Below, piece by piece: positions 33,797 to 48,700 of a DNA stretch of 64,000 nt (the first letter of the stretch is position 1; the number at the start of each line of letters is the position of its first letter). Source of the DNA: Gigantopelta aegis. Taxonomy: Eukaryota; Mollusca; Gastropoda; Neomphalida; Peltospiridae. The stretch lies in assembly GCF_016097555.1 (NCBI RefSeq), contig NC_054702.1, positions 108,048,227 to 108,112,226 on the forward strand. The letters are read 5' to 3'. Both the position numbers and the translations under genes were made by a program. A model generated the notes under the pieces. The model was given only the letters and a program-made list of their open reading frames with translations. It made no database searches and was not told the DNA's origin.

Positions 33797-36700
33797 ACAA
33801 CCCTACGTCCTACGATCATACAAAAACAAAAGAAACATCTACAAGTCACTTCTTTCGATTTGCTATCACATGCAATATTTCACTAACAAATAGTTGGCCA
33901 CCAGCAATCTCTGACCTATCCATGACATCAATATACCTACTGATATAACTTTATTAAGGTTATAAAGTGTAAACATTGGAAAAACAAAAGTTCATTGTTT
34001 TGCCGCCATTTAGTTTTTTTACACTGAAATCCAAAGATTTGTTACTCTAATACTAATCATATGCAAAACTGTAACCAGTCTTTTATTAGTTTTAAAGGTT
34101 GCACGTCACTATTTACAAATACTTTAAATGTGTAAATTATTAATTTAATTTATAAAATATGACATAAATTGCAAAAAAGTTTTTTTTAAAAGCTTATAAA
34201 CACAGTATCATGAAATAGATAAATTTAACAAAGTACCCAAATTGCAAAATTTCTAATATGGTGTGTGTTGGGGGGGGGGGGGGGGGGAAGTAAGCCTTAA
34301 ACTGCAATACATGTACACTTTATGCTAATAAAGGTTCTTAATTGTTTCTTTTCTCATTTTGTTTTTTGAGGGGCTGGGTGGGGGGTAAGTTCCCATTCAT
34401 AAGTAAATGAATAATGCTGTTAATTGTTGTAATATCTCGGTAACATGGATTATTTTTTATAACTTAGGTGGTTTTAGTGGAAACAATTATTTTAACATTT
34501 TAATAGGTACGGTAACTTTATTCTAAACTGATGAAAATTATTTGCATATGTTTCTAAACAAACCATAAAGCATGCCCAATGAGCCTATCTGTTGTGTAAA
34601 TTGACAAATTGATTAAACATGATCTCGGTATGAAAAATGGACATTAAAAAGTTAATTATTTTAATTTACTGGGGTTTTTTGTTTTATCAACAGTTAAAAT
34701 TGGGCAAGTGAATTTTTCACCATGGCCAGTGAATTTTCAAATCCACTGGCCCTATGGCAAGTGAATTTTAAAAATATTCTAGAACCCCTGACAATGGTTA
34801 TTGCAGATAATAGTTGTGTGCAGCATTGGTGATCTTTTTCTGACCACCTAGCGTGGATAGATGACAGTCACACTACCGTGCATTCCTGTGGTGCATATGC
34901 ACATTCAAATAAAGTTTGTTTTGTTTAACGACACCACTGGAACACAACGATTAATTAATCATCGGCTATTGGATGTCAGACGTTTGTTAATTCTGACTCG
35001 TAGTCATCAGAGGAAATCTGCTACATTTGTTTCTAATGTAGCAAGGGATCTTTTGTATGCACTTTCCCACAGACAGGAAAACACATACCATGGCCGTGTT
35101 CAGTTGTGGTGCACTGGTTGGAACAAGAAAAAACCCAATCAGCTGAATGGATCCATCAAGGTGGTTTGATCCTTCAATGCAAGCACCTCAAGCGAGCACT
35201 CAACTGACTGAGCTAAATCCCGCCCCCCATGCACATTCAGAGACATGATGAAAATATCTAGCTGACATACTCTTTTGGCTTGGTCTTGTTCTGCTTGGTA
35301 TGTGTTTTGACCTAGCTAACTCAGCCTTTAAACACCAACAGTTTGAGAACAGTTTACTCATCTCCACTAGACTGTGGTATGTTGTCAACATTATCAGTTT
35401 ACGACATGATTAGTATGCTGATATTGAGAATATTAGAACTGAACAAACACACACGGCTTTCAGCAAGTATGCACTATACTTTTATTCCATCAGTTTGAGA
35501 AGCAATATAAGTGATATGAACAATATGGATATTCCTACAGCCGCCATCCTGGACAGATTTTCTGTGATTTCTGATGTTAAGCAGTAATTTAAAATCACAA
35601 AATATGTCCAATGGATATGGCCATATGCAGAGAGAAGGACTGTTGTTGTCATAATGGGTGGGCTACATATCAAGATGCTGCTATTAAAAGCATGTAGTGA
35701 CCCTTCTTAAAGAATGTGGCTGGATATTGCTACTATATAATGCTAGCTGAAGTGACCTCATCTACAACGTTTTAAAATCAGCTCACTGTAAGAGAACAGC
35801 CCATCAAGTGTTTGCTTATGCAATGTATAAACTACACCATGAAACATATTTGCTGGACGGAAACCCAAATTTCTGTTCTGGCAATTAGATTGATCTGCTG
35901 ATTTCAGACACATTCATGAAAGACAATTCTGTCAAATGTACATGCTCTAGTACACCTGTATTGGCTCTAGATCATCCATGCACTAACTCACTATGTACTA
36001 TGCATGTCAGGTCAGGTCATAGGGTTTTATGTGCACATTCAGAACAAGCTGTTGTAGTGCACGCCTGTCATGGGCACAAGACAGGAAAGGTGGAGGAGGT
36101 GGGGAGAGGAGGGACCGCCTGCACTGGCAGGTGCAAGGGAGCATCACAGCCTGACCAAGTCGGTAGCAGGCGGGGTGTGTGTGGTGGTGGTGCTATGGAA
36201 TTTTGAATGGAGCAATTATATGTCAAAGAGAAAAGGTGCGCAATTTTGATGGAGGAAATTTGGTGCAATTTTGAACGGTTGGTCAAAAAGTAATTGGCAG
36301 AGCTAGTATAGGTTTTGACATTGGTGAATCGAGAGTAGCTCGTTAATTGGACCTCTAAGATGCTGTGGTGTCTCCCTAGGTTGCCCATAGGGCCCTTTAG
36401 AAGGGCCTGACCTCTTCTGGTCGTGGCATGACAACCCAGGGGAGACTCGTGCAATTGTGTTGACACCGGTAGGTAAGGCTTGTTGTTCCAGGGGATTTTG
36501 TCCAGGTGTTGTTGTTGGGGTGATCCACGGCGTCTTCCTCATCAATGTCACCAGGTACCAAGTTAGACTACCAGCAGCAAGTATTTGGGGTTTGGGTAGT
36601 GGAGGCTGGTATTCTTTTGTTCAGCTTCCCCTGTGTGCAGTGCAGTTGTGTACTCGGAACCGGTATTCTTTTGTCCAGTTCCTTATTAGAGTACGTGCTG

Positions 36701-39700
36701 TATTGTTATCATTAGTCAGTGCACCCTGTGTACTGATGTGGTGTGCGTGCTGTCTGTTTGTGAATCCTAGTTTCGTGTTACGTTTGTACCTATTGTCCTA
36801 AGTCCCTATTCTAGTGAATCTCAATGGCCAATCAGGACCACCCCTCCCCCTCTGTTTTTGTATAGCCATGAATACAATGACAGAAGGGGGAGTTATACTA
36901 GCCTAGGTATCTAATTTGAAGGGTTTTACCCTTATAGTGTAGGTATTGGTTAAAAAGCCTATTGCTTGGCATACTTAATTTTATTACCAATGAATAAAAC
37001 AATGATTACTCTCAGGAGTCCACTGTTAGTAGTTACAAATAGCATTCATCAACAATCGTACACTTGCACACTTGTAGGTATTGGTTAAAAAGCCTATTGC
37101 TTGGCATACTTAATTTTATTACCAATGAATAAAACAATGATTACTCTCAGGAGTCCACTGTTAGTAGTTACAAATAGCATTCATCAACAATCGTACACTT
37201 GCACACTTGTAGGTATTGGTTAAAAAGCCTATTGCTTGGCATACTTAATTTTATTACCAATGAATAAAACAATGATTACTCTCAGGAGTCCACTGTTAGT
37301 AGTTACAAATAGCATTCATCAACAATCGTACACTTGCACACTTGTAGGTATTGGTTAAAAAGCCTATTGCTTGGCATACTTAATTTTATTACCAATGAAT
37401 AAAACAATGATTACTCTCAGGAGTCCACTGTTAGTAGTTACAAATAGCATTCATCAACAATCGTACACTTGCACACTTGTAGGTATTGGTTAAAAAGCCT
37501 ATTGCTTGGCATACTTAATTTTATTACCAATGAATAAAACAATGATTACTCTCAGGAGTCCACTGTTAGTAGTTACAAATAGCATTCATCAACAATCGTA
37601 CACTTGCACACCAATTTTCCTATTGTTAGTAGGAGGGAGTAGTACCTGAACTAGAAAAAAGTTTTTGATTCCCGCCCCCTGAAGAATTATTATTACTACA
37701 TGATTTCTTATTGGTATCAGACAATAATATCTTATTAATATCTTATTAAGTAAGCTTACTTGGGGTCTTGTCTGGTTGTCTGGGTAGTTGGTTTATCGGT
37801 TTTCTTATCTGTCTCTGCATCTGGAACCCTAGTTGACTCACCTTATATAGCTGCAATTGTATTTATCATTGGTAATACATGGTGCGAGTGCAAAAGTAAA
37901 TTCGTGCAGTTTATTTACAGTCATGTGCAGGTGATGGTCTCGATCCGTGATTGGCTGGTTTGGACCAATAGGAGTGCTGGAATAAAAACTATGCATGTGC
38001 TCTCTGGTGGCTGTACACCCGTGAAACATGGGGATACTATATAACAAGTTGATCTTGCAAAAACACTAGTTGAAATTTTCAAAAAGAAAGTTTACATGCA
38101 CAAGAGCAGTTGTTAAAAGATGAAAGCAACTTACTGCCAGGTACATCACATGGATTTACAACACTTCTTTTTTATGAGAACCTGTCATTTCATCCACCAC
38201 TAGCATTGGCTATAGTAACATTAGAATCGGTGAAACAAAACCCAGTTGATTCACTGGAAGATTCTATGCCAGACAGTGGCAACACCAGCAGGTTGCAACC
38301 TGAAGTGGACATTGATGGTGATCACAAAATGCCAAACAGCAGATAGCGTGAACGATGTACTGACTGTAAACATCTATTCAGAGGTACATTACATGTATGT
38401 ATGACCATGGAAGAGCAGAGGATAGTGTAACAAGAGCCAGAAAGCAGCTAATTCTTCGCCTTTAAAGTATTTGTAGACACAGGATGACACTATATATGGT
38501 ACTACTACTACACATTAACTGACATTATGTGATCTGTTGGTCTAATAAATTTAATACTTTTTACTAAATGAATTATTTTATTATACTGTTTTATGTATTT
38601 GTATTTAAGGTATAAAATATTTATTTTTTTAAACATGGTGGGAACCTACCATTAACCATTTTGATAGAGCCTCATTAAGAATTTATAAATTGTTAGTTAT
38701 GACCCTGAAATTACCTCTAAAGGTCATCTAAGGTTTATTTCCTATTTATGTTTTAATTCTAGATATTCATTCATGGAAATAGTTACACGTGAAATATTAT
38801 TTAGGGTTATTTTTCCCATGCCTTTATATGGGGAAACTGTCATGGTGACCTTTTGGAAAATGGGCGCCATTGCCGACACAAGTGGTATTGAGAATGCCTC
38901 CAATCTTAAAACTAATATCCATGACATGTAGTATGTGTGTACCAAGTTTCATGCTTTTATCAAAAAGTGCACAATTCACATTCACAGTACAATTTTGGTT
39001 TAAAAAATTTAAGTGCCATAAGATTTCCCTCCTTGCTTTATCTTTAGAGCCCGCCACCAACCCAGCGAGCCATGCCATGCATGTCCAGTAGAACAAAAGA
39101 TATGCTAAATGTTTTGCATGAAACCATGGAAAAGATCGCTAGTCAAGACTGTAGTTTCCCAGGATCTTGAGATATATGTTGACTGTGTCATTTCGAAGAA
39201 TCAATGTAATTTGTACAAATATGTTTTACGAGCCATGCAGGCTCATTTACTAGCCAATCTAGACAGTCCTATATGATTTTTGTGAACCTCAGTCTCCCGC
39301 ACTGTCCTCAATATCGCACACTGATTCACATATCCTCTGGACTACTATGAAAATCACTTCTAGGTTAACTGTGTCAATCAGAAACAATGAAAATTGGTTG
39401 ATAATTAAAAAACAATTTCATTAAAAATAATATCGATCAGCAATTGGCATCAGAGATCAACAATTTTAACTTTGGGGAGTTGGGGGAAGAGGAGTGCACA
39501 GCACTTTTTGTCTACATTGTATTAATAGAAATTGTTCAAGTTGGAAGGGCAGCAAGGGAAATGTTTCCTGAAGATAAGAGGGGCACGAAGGCAACTTACT
39601 TTCTATCAAGTTTTGTCAGACAAACATTATTTCACCCTGGTGCCTGGGGCTCGAGACACTGCAATTTGTTGGTGCCATTTATTATGTTACCATGAAGATA

Positions 39701-42700
39701 TTTACTATTTCTTACATGAGCACAACTGCAAGTAAGGAGGGTAACCACGGCATTTGTCATCGTTGCCGTGGTAACATTCAAACCCTGGTGTTGATGGTCA
39801 CAAAAACATGTTTGAAAAAAAGATAACATTAGGAAATGCCTTTTAAAATCTTTGAATTCATGCCAAAGTGTATGAAAGTTGATGTATGGTTGTATGCCAC
39901 CCCATTGTCCAGCATTGTTACCCATACATCAGGCCCTCGGATTTCACAGTCATTTCCAGTACTGTGTCGGTAAAATCACTGAACTGAATTTTTTTTTACT
40001 ATGATTATTATATTGAGTACAACTATTCAACAGAAATAATATATATAATATATATAATTATTTTTTAAAACCCATTATCACAATGCACAGAACCGAAAAA
40101 TTGTTCCCATGAAATTTGTAATCCTATGGCCTGTGCATTGACATGTTTTGGAATATCCTGAGCTTCCCATAACACGCCTAAGACAAACTATGTCCATCAA
40201 TTTGTTGTAGGGAGCCAACAGTATTCGCCCCTTGCTAGAGGTTGCAAAACTTGCAGTTCCAAGAGTTATGTGGAGACAGACTCCACTGGTCATCAAGGCA
40301 ACTGCTGGTCTGCGACTGCTCACATCTCAAGTTGCTCACAGTCTTCTGAATGAGGTGAGTTTTAAACTGATACTGACCAACACAATCTCCTGATACCCAT
40401 CATAACCCCCCACCAAACTTAACAGTGAATTTAACAAATGAGGAATCATTTAAATGGAATTACTGTATCCAGGTGAAACATTGAATTAACAAAAATAAAT
40501 GATGTTTTAAATACTTTTTTTTTTTTTTAAATAAAAGATTTTTAATTGAACATTAACCCTTTCTTAAAAAAATTAAATATTGAGACATTGTTTCCACTAT
40601 GTCAGATGAGGCTGGAAATTATTTTTTTATTTTTTATTTTTCATTAACTTGTTTCTTTTTCCTTTTTGTTTTACAAAGGATAAAAAAAAATGTTTTACAA
40701 ATTAGGTGTGATGATTTAATATTTAAATATATAAGTCCTCTAGTTAAATACTTTTGTCAAGATACCATTGTTAGCATGTGTTGGATGTTTTAACATGTAG
40801 ATGTATGTTGCTTCTGACAACAACACAAATTTCTCTTTGATTCAGGTTTACAAGATTTTGTTGGAAACAGATTTTTTATTGCCACCAGATGCAGTAGAAG
40901 TAATAGATGGTATTGCTGAGGGTAAGAGTAAATTATTTGTAACTTTTAGTGTAAACCATTAAAAATATATATCACTGTTGTACTGATATGTTTAAAATAC
41001 CTGACATCATCTTAGACTCAGCCAAGAATAAAACATACGGTAATTATCAAGACTGGGAGTGGACTCTGTTTGCTCGGCTGAGGACTGATGATTAGTAAAT
41101 ATATTTTGCTGTTAAGTGTCATCAACATGTTTATTGATAGCAGATTTCTACCATCATGTAAAGTGATGATATCCATTCTCATAATGGATATCGTCATTTT
41201 ACATGATGGTAGAAATCTGCTATCATTAATTTTATTTAGCATTTTTACTATTATATTAACATTAAGTATGACAACTTTAACAAAAATCTAAATTTTGTTT
41301 TAGGATTTTTTGGCTGGATGACAGTGAACTATTTAATTGGTAAGCTCCTTAATGAACTTTAAAACTAACTTGAGGTGGTTAAATACATGCATTAAAACAA
41401 ATAAATTTTTCTGAGGACCAATTGATATGGTCATATATAGCAATGTTCCATTTGTGTTGTGTTTCTCCACCCTCGTTGTTTGATAATGTAAAAGATTTTA
41501 AGGCTATTACAGCCCATTTTCAGTGTTAAATTACACATAACTTCTATGTTTAAATCATCAATTTTGACAAATCCAATGCCTTTAGGGTGTATACCAGACC
41601 TGTCAACCCTCCCGGATTCCGCGGGAGTCTCCCGGTATTTGATCAAATCTCCTTTCCCCTGTGCGGGAGACAGTTTCTCCTTTTAAATGACATTTTTGTA
41701 AGTATAAAAAAAATCGATCCTCTTTTGTCAAAATAACAGAAGGGAAGTAACTCTGCCTTTTTTTCTCATTCGGCAAATGTCGACTACTTTCGGCTTCTGA
41801 GAATGTAACGGGCCGAATTGTCCCGACTGTTTAACCTTTGCCGAAGTGAAAATTGTGGGATAGCCTATTTATATTGTTAAAAAAGCACATGGAGTTTATA
41901 AAATGACATGTAATTATAATGTTTTTGTTGTCATCGTAATGGCTACAAAGCGTGTTGCCGCTAATTCAACAGGCTGTGTATTGACATTCAGTGTTGCCAT
42001 ATAAAAAAAAACAACTATCCAATTTAGTTCTAATAACACCTCTGAATTGTAAAATGTCTTCCCACTGGATTAATAATGCAACTATGACGAATCTGAAAAA
42101 CCAGACTCCGAGTTGACAGCGATACACACGATTGTTAAAATCACATGTCACAGCAAGACCACTTAACTGTATAAACTACTTGTGTCAGTTAATTTTGTTT
42201 GCATAAAATGTTGGTTAAAACTTCAAGAAATTATTTTTGTACAATTAAAAAATGTTGTGTTTGACATTGACATAAAAGTTACTCACGGAAATGGGTATAA
42301 TTCCGGTATTTTCACACGATGTCCGTAATGAGGTTAACTTATGATTACAAAATACAATGTTTATTGCATCATTATAATGATTTTAAATAAGTACCACGCC
42401 ACCGTCTCATTATAGTAAAAACTGCAATATTAATTTATAAGATTTATATAAATTTGTCTTTGGTACTTAGGTACACTAACCAAAATGATAATGTAACGCA
42501 ACCTGTAAGGCTGTAAGGTGTACTACCGTAAATGTACTAATTAAAATTTTTATTTCTTGTTCATGTTCTTAACATTTTTTGGATAATATTTTTTTTTTTT
42601 TTAATATGTATTAAATCATAATAATATTTAAACTTTAAAAAAAAAAAAAAAAAAAATTAATATTTTTTTTTTTTTTTAATGCAAATCTAAGGTTAAGAAG

Positions 42701-45700
42701 TATATATGACATTATAAAGTATTCATATAACTTATTGTAATAATGTTTTTTTTTAAATCTTGCGATTTTGGGTTAAATTGTGTGAATTTAAAAATCTCCT
42801 GCTTTTTGACAAAATCTCCTGCTTTTTCAACACACACCTCCTGCTTTCTCTTGTCTAAAGGTTGACAGGTCTGTGTATACTACCAAATCAAATCCCATAG
42901 ATGACAATACTAACATGTGGCTAAAACTCCTACCTGCAATGTATCAATCGACATAAACACCACAGATATAAATACTACCACCCCTCACCCTTAAAGTGAA
43001 TCAGAAAAAATAGTGGTCAAACTGCACATTTCAGAGATAACGGTTAGCATCTATGACTACCCTAGTTCCACACAAAATTTTAGTACTTTTTTTTTTTTCA
43101 AGCACTAGGCTACTTGACACAGTGGTACTAGATTAAATAAAATTGCATACATTTTTAGCCCAGATGAATCTATTTTTTTTACAACCAACACACTTACATT
43201 TATCACCAATCACAGGACTTTTGGTGTTAACTTCTCTTTCAAAAGTTGGTTGCACCTTGAACTTTGACCAAGGTAGAAGTTATTTGGTTTAGTACTACCT
43301 TTAGGTCATCCTGGAGTGTTTACTAGCTATATATGTATTTAATGTGAAATAGTAAAAGTACATACTTAGGAAATGGGGTTAATGAATTTAAATTATTATT
43401 CTGGACTAAATTCATGATCATGTATTTAAAAAAATAAAAATCATTCAATAGATAATGTATAACAGCAAGTGACATATAAAATAACATTGCGAGAATTTGG
43501 ATAATTCAAGGATGTAATACTATTTTTTGTTACATGGAAAATAAAGATTAAACCTCAGGTTTTTAATTTTTAATGTGTTTTTGGTGAAAACTGTTTGTCA
43601 TAATACATTTTGCTGATGTTTTTTGGGTTGTTTTTTTTAACATGGTTTCTTCTTCATATTGACAGGTGCTTTTAACAAGCAAGGAAAGCTTGCAGTTTCC
43701 ATGGATCTTGGTGGTGGTTCTACACAGTTGTCTTTGGTTCCCACACATAAGGTTTATAACTAGATACATAGATTTACCTAGGACAGTGTGTTAGTTGGAT
43801 TAATACCGTGGCGTGTGCTGCTTCACCTAGCATGTGGAATTCCCAATCTTGATGGTTTAACTTGTGCTACCCATAATTATTTATAATCATAATATTATAG
43901 TGTTGTATAATATCCATCATATAGCCCATTTTCTTACACTTATTTCAATAACTACTGGGACTATGCAATTTGACCATGTCCTTAAAATGCCAGTTATGGT
44001 TGGCATTTGATTTTGGTAAAACATTTTTTTTTCCATAACATAATATATTGAATAACATGGTCTTAACATAGGTATCTTGGTTATAAGCTTGCTTCATTAC
44101 TAAAATAAGGTATTTCTGCAAGGCATGATGCTTTGGGGGTTTTTTTTTTTTTGTGGACGACTAATTCTGAAAATTGTAAAATCAGATAGATTAATCAATC
44201 CCATTTTGTTTATGTATAAGAAAACTGAACACTTTATTTACAGGGAACTATCTCATCTTTACCACCAGAGGATTTGCAAAATATTTATTTATTTAATTCT
44301 CACTACAAAGTGTATACCCACAGGTAAGTGTCGCTCACTCTTACTAGGTTAGCACTTAATTTAGCAAAAACCATGCTGGCTAAAGTCTTTCATTTCTTGA
44401 GACCCATCACAGTTTCTCCCATTGATTTTCATTTTGCAGCATGACATTTAGTCTTTTAAGTTAGGAAGGAAATATTGATATATGTATATCATTTAAATTG
44501 TTTGATAATACAACACATAACTCAGTCCAACAAAAGCAGGCCCTATTCTAGCCAGTGAATGCCGAGTTATTAGCAGTAGTGACAAGTTGAAGTTGCCATA
44601 ATATTCTGGACCTAATTCAATTTCGAAAACTAAATCGGACGTCAAGACACTGACTGTCGCAGCTCACTTAACATCTTGTCGGTCCATGGTTTTACTTTAT
44701 CAGACTCAGTCTAATTAAAATTAGCTCCACTATTACATGTGGATCTAACACCAGCCAGTTGGAGCTCATGTCCACCAATCAAAACCTTACTTGCAGAATC
44801 CTGCCAGTGATTTAAAAATAATTTGAAAACATTCCGAATTATCCTGAGGGTATAGACATGTTTCGTGTGAATTACGAATGCCTTAAAACATGTTTTATTT
44901 TATAAAATAAATAATTTGTAATGTAAAACTGAAGATTGATTTAGTTGGGGGTTTTGTTTTTTTTATAAATAAATAAGTTTTAATGTAAAATTGAAGACTG
45001 ATAACCCACCCCATACGTATTGGTATGGTTCGCTGTACTGCGGCCACTAAAATAGACTCGCCCGATATTTTTAGAATTTGTATGCTCCCAAATAACGTTA
45101 TAAAAGGCGAAGCGTGATTGGTCAACATTTAAATTATTATTTACAGACGAAATGTTACCTGGACATTGGGGACTAGGCAGTGTTGTTAGTTTTAGATCAC
45201 TGGCAGGATTCTGCAAGTAAGGTTTTGATTGGTGGACATGAGCTCCAACTGGCTGGTGTTAGATCCACATGTAATACTGGAGCTAATTTTAATTAGATTG
45301 TATCAGACTGTACTTCAACACATGTCGTGCTATTTTCATTGACCAGTCAAGAGTGTTTTTCATTTCAGTAATGCCATAAATACTAATTGTTACTTTCATT
45401 TTAACATAACAGTTACATATTAAGTAGAGTTATTTAGTCCCGAGTACTATGACATTTTAATGAAAATATTTAATTGTTTGGCTTAAATTTTATTACCAAA
45501 AGTGGTAGGTTTTTTTTATAACAATATATTACGATTGGAACCTAGTGTCAAATTCGGAGCCTTTGCAAATGAATGCGGAACATGACCAATATTACAAAAT
45601 GTACCATTAAATGTTCACTTCGCCTATTTTTATTACACTTCTCCCCTTTCTTCTCAGAAAGGAGAAGTCACTTCTGCTGTTTTCAATTCTAGATAAGGCC

Positions 45701-48700
45701 TGCAAAAATATATGAATTAGGGGCTATATCTGTGCAAGAGGCTGGTACTCTCTGAATGGAGCTAATAGGGAACTATATCGAATGGGAGCAATACCACAAA
45801 CACTATTGCTTAGAGAAAACAGTATTTTTAAAACGCAATTCGTAGTATTGTAACCTCGGGTAGTGAAGACACAACAAGATTTGCTTCCACAGGTTCATTT
45901 ATTAATGATGATTATGAAAAACCTGCAACAACAATAATACATTTTTTATAATCGTGTTTAAATAAATATAATAATAGACATTTTCATTCATTCATTCATT
46001 ACAAACACCTGTATATTTGCCGTATATGAACTAAAATATAATACAGTCTGTTATTCAATATTCTGTTAAAATATGTTATTATAAAATATTCACTTACCAG
46101 ACATCTTGTTCTAGTTTGCACTAAAACTCTCATGTGAAAATATGTAGTTATCTTTGACTTTGCAGTCGTAGATTGAAATATGTTGTTCTGATAAAAGCAG
46201 AAAAAGAATGAGATCGGGTGTGTTTAATTTGGCGGGAACAGGTGGAAAAATACCCAGTGCACAGTGCTACTGTCCTAAACGTCACTGTATTCAGTCAACC
46301 GTCACATGTCGCTAATTACACATGCCACCGAAAACATAACAACCAATATCCAATCTAAACAAACCAACCGATAATATTACCCACACTATTAATATATAAA
46401 CTGTAATACGATAAGTGACTAACTATAAATATCTAATTAATATCTATTTAATGACAAAAATACACATGGTTACAGTTTAAATATTGGTTGTTAAATGTGA
46501 TGTTAAGGTATTAGTGATGAGTATGAAGCATTTTTCTGGACTCGCAGCAGTGGTGTAGTCGAAATTGAATGTTGTGCAAGGGTGGGTGACGTTTACCTGC
46601 CTGCTTCGCTTTCACTGTGGAGGCAAATTAGAATATCATTTACTTAATACAAGCAAATGTCTTTCAAAAACATTCAGATTATATATTAAAAAATTTAAAT
46701 TAATGTATTAAAGGTCTTACGTCTGCTTGCAATATTGTGTGGTATTTTTGGTCTGATTCCTAGTTTGTTGCTGCAATAATATTTCTTTTCAACCTAACAA
46801 TACCTCAAACTTGATGGCATTTTGCCCTGGAACAGTATGTGGACTGTTCCAAACATCCCGATAGCCAAGGGGATGTCTTAAAATCTTCAAACAAGTCCTC
46901 CACTACCTATTTTCTATTGTTCCAGGGGGAAATGCCATACATTTGAGGTCAGGTTAAGCATTCACAAAAAGAACAAAACTGCAAATTTTCTATATTTTCA
47001 CATCTGGTCATGATGTGCAATTTATGTTTGAATCCAGCACTCCACAATGAATTTTTCAAGGGTGCTTGTAGAAACCCAGTGATGTCAAATTACATCGAGA
47101 CATTGACTTGAGCTTCTATAGACATTACAACAATCAAAGTTTAAACAACACTGGAGCAAATTGATTAATTACTCATCGGCTATTGAATGTCAAACATTTG
47201 GTAATTTTGACATATAGTCTTAGAGAGGAAACACGCTACATTTTTCCATTAGTAGCAAGGGATCTTTTATATGCACCATCCCACAGATAGGATAGCACAT
47301 ACCACGGCCTTTGATTTACCAGTTGTGGTGCACTGGCTAGAATGAGAAATAGCCTAATGGACCCACCAATGGGGATCAATCCCAAACCGACCTCGCATCA
47401 AGCAAGCACTTTACCACTGCCAGGCTAGTCCCTCCCTCTTAGTTTCTAGAATGCATAATCTAAGCAAGAAACTGCATTTTGATCAGAATTACTATACACT
47501 AGTGTTGAGAATTGGAATTTAATCATCGATATTTGGTTATAATCAGTTGGCACCAATCGATTAACTTTCGATTATACAATTGGTTAGAATTTTATGAACT
47601 TAAAGACAAGTTTCAGTTGTAAGGACCATGCACCTATTGCCATGATTACTGGGTTCTAGACCCTTAAATTGCTACATTAACTATTTAATATCTCTTTTCT
47701 TTATATACACATGAAAACAAATATCAACCCCAACATATTTACATCAATCTAAACTAGAGGAACAATTATTGCTAACATTTTCTCACACAATCGATTATTG
47801 ATTTTTATAATTGGTAGAGCCAAACCGATCAGTGTTTGATTATAGTCGATAATTGGAACATCACTACTATGCACTGTTTTTAGAGGGCCATGTACCTCAC
47901 GGGTATGGATCCAGAGAAAAAATTAATAAAGTCCTGCTCAAATGCCTCTTACCAAGCCTGCCTCCCACCCCTTTCACAAACCCCTCGGTCATGCACCTGC
48001 CTTTAACCAGTTATGTCTTTGTGTTAACAGCTACCTTGGTCTGGGTTTGATATCGGCAAGGTTCCAAATGATGGATGCTACTGAAGGTGGTGAAGGTATT
48101 TATTTTATTTTACTAAATTATATTTCTCTAAATATAGTTGTTAGCTAACTTGTCCATCATGTTTACAGTATCTGGCAGACATTACGTAAAAGTTTAATTT
48201 CTTCTTGGTAATAATGTTGGGCAGTGAGTAGAAAATTTGTTAATTAACCATAATTACTGGGTACTTATTACAGTCACCATTGAATGACAGTCAGTTGTGA
48301 AGTTTTAATATTTAAAAACTTGTAATGTGCTAATACTGGGTGAACTATGATGGAAAATGGCCTCAAGTTTCTTAGAACCAGGTGATTGAACACTGTGGAG
48401 GTTACTGGTAACTTTTTTGGACATCTAGCTAATGCAAACTCTAGGATTACTAGAAATACATTGCATTTGCCAAAATTCATAATTTTTGCAAAAAATTGTA
48501 AGCAATGTGAAATTTGATGGTAAAAGAAGCTGTAAAAGGTAACATATGTTTTACACTGACTAATAACTAGGGTTAGTGCCTTTAAAGTAAGTGTTAATAA
48601 TATATTGGGTGCATGTTTGTTTTGCAGATAGTCCATATGTCAAAGATAGGATTTTAAAAAGCAGTTGTCTTCCATCACAATATGAAGGTGTTTTGAAACA

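Noticed and set aside
36068..36801. Overlapping frames of 82-132 residues
   Set aside because: They fall in repeat family F DNA and have no recognisable motif; low-complexity Pro/Ser content.
38110..38346. 78-residue plus-strand frame in the ENTPD intron
   Set aside because: Acidic and without known domain; it would break the seamless join of ENTPD exons 2 and 3.
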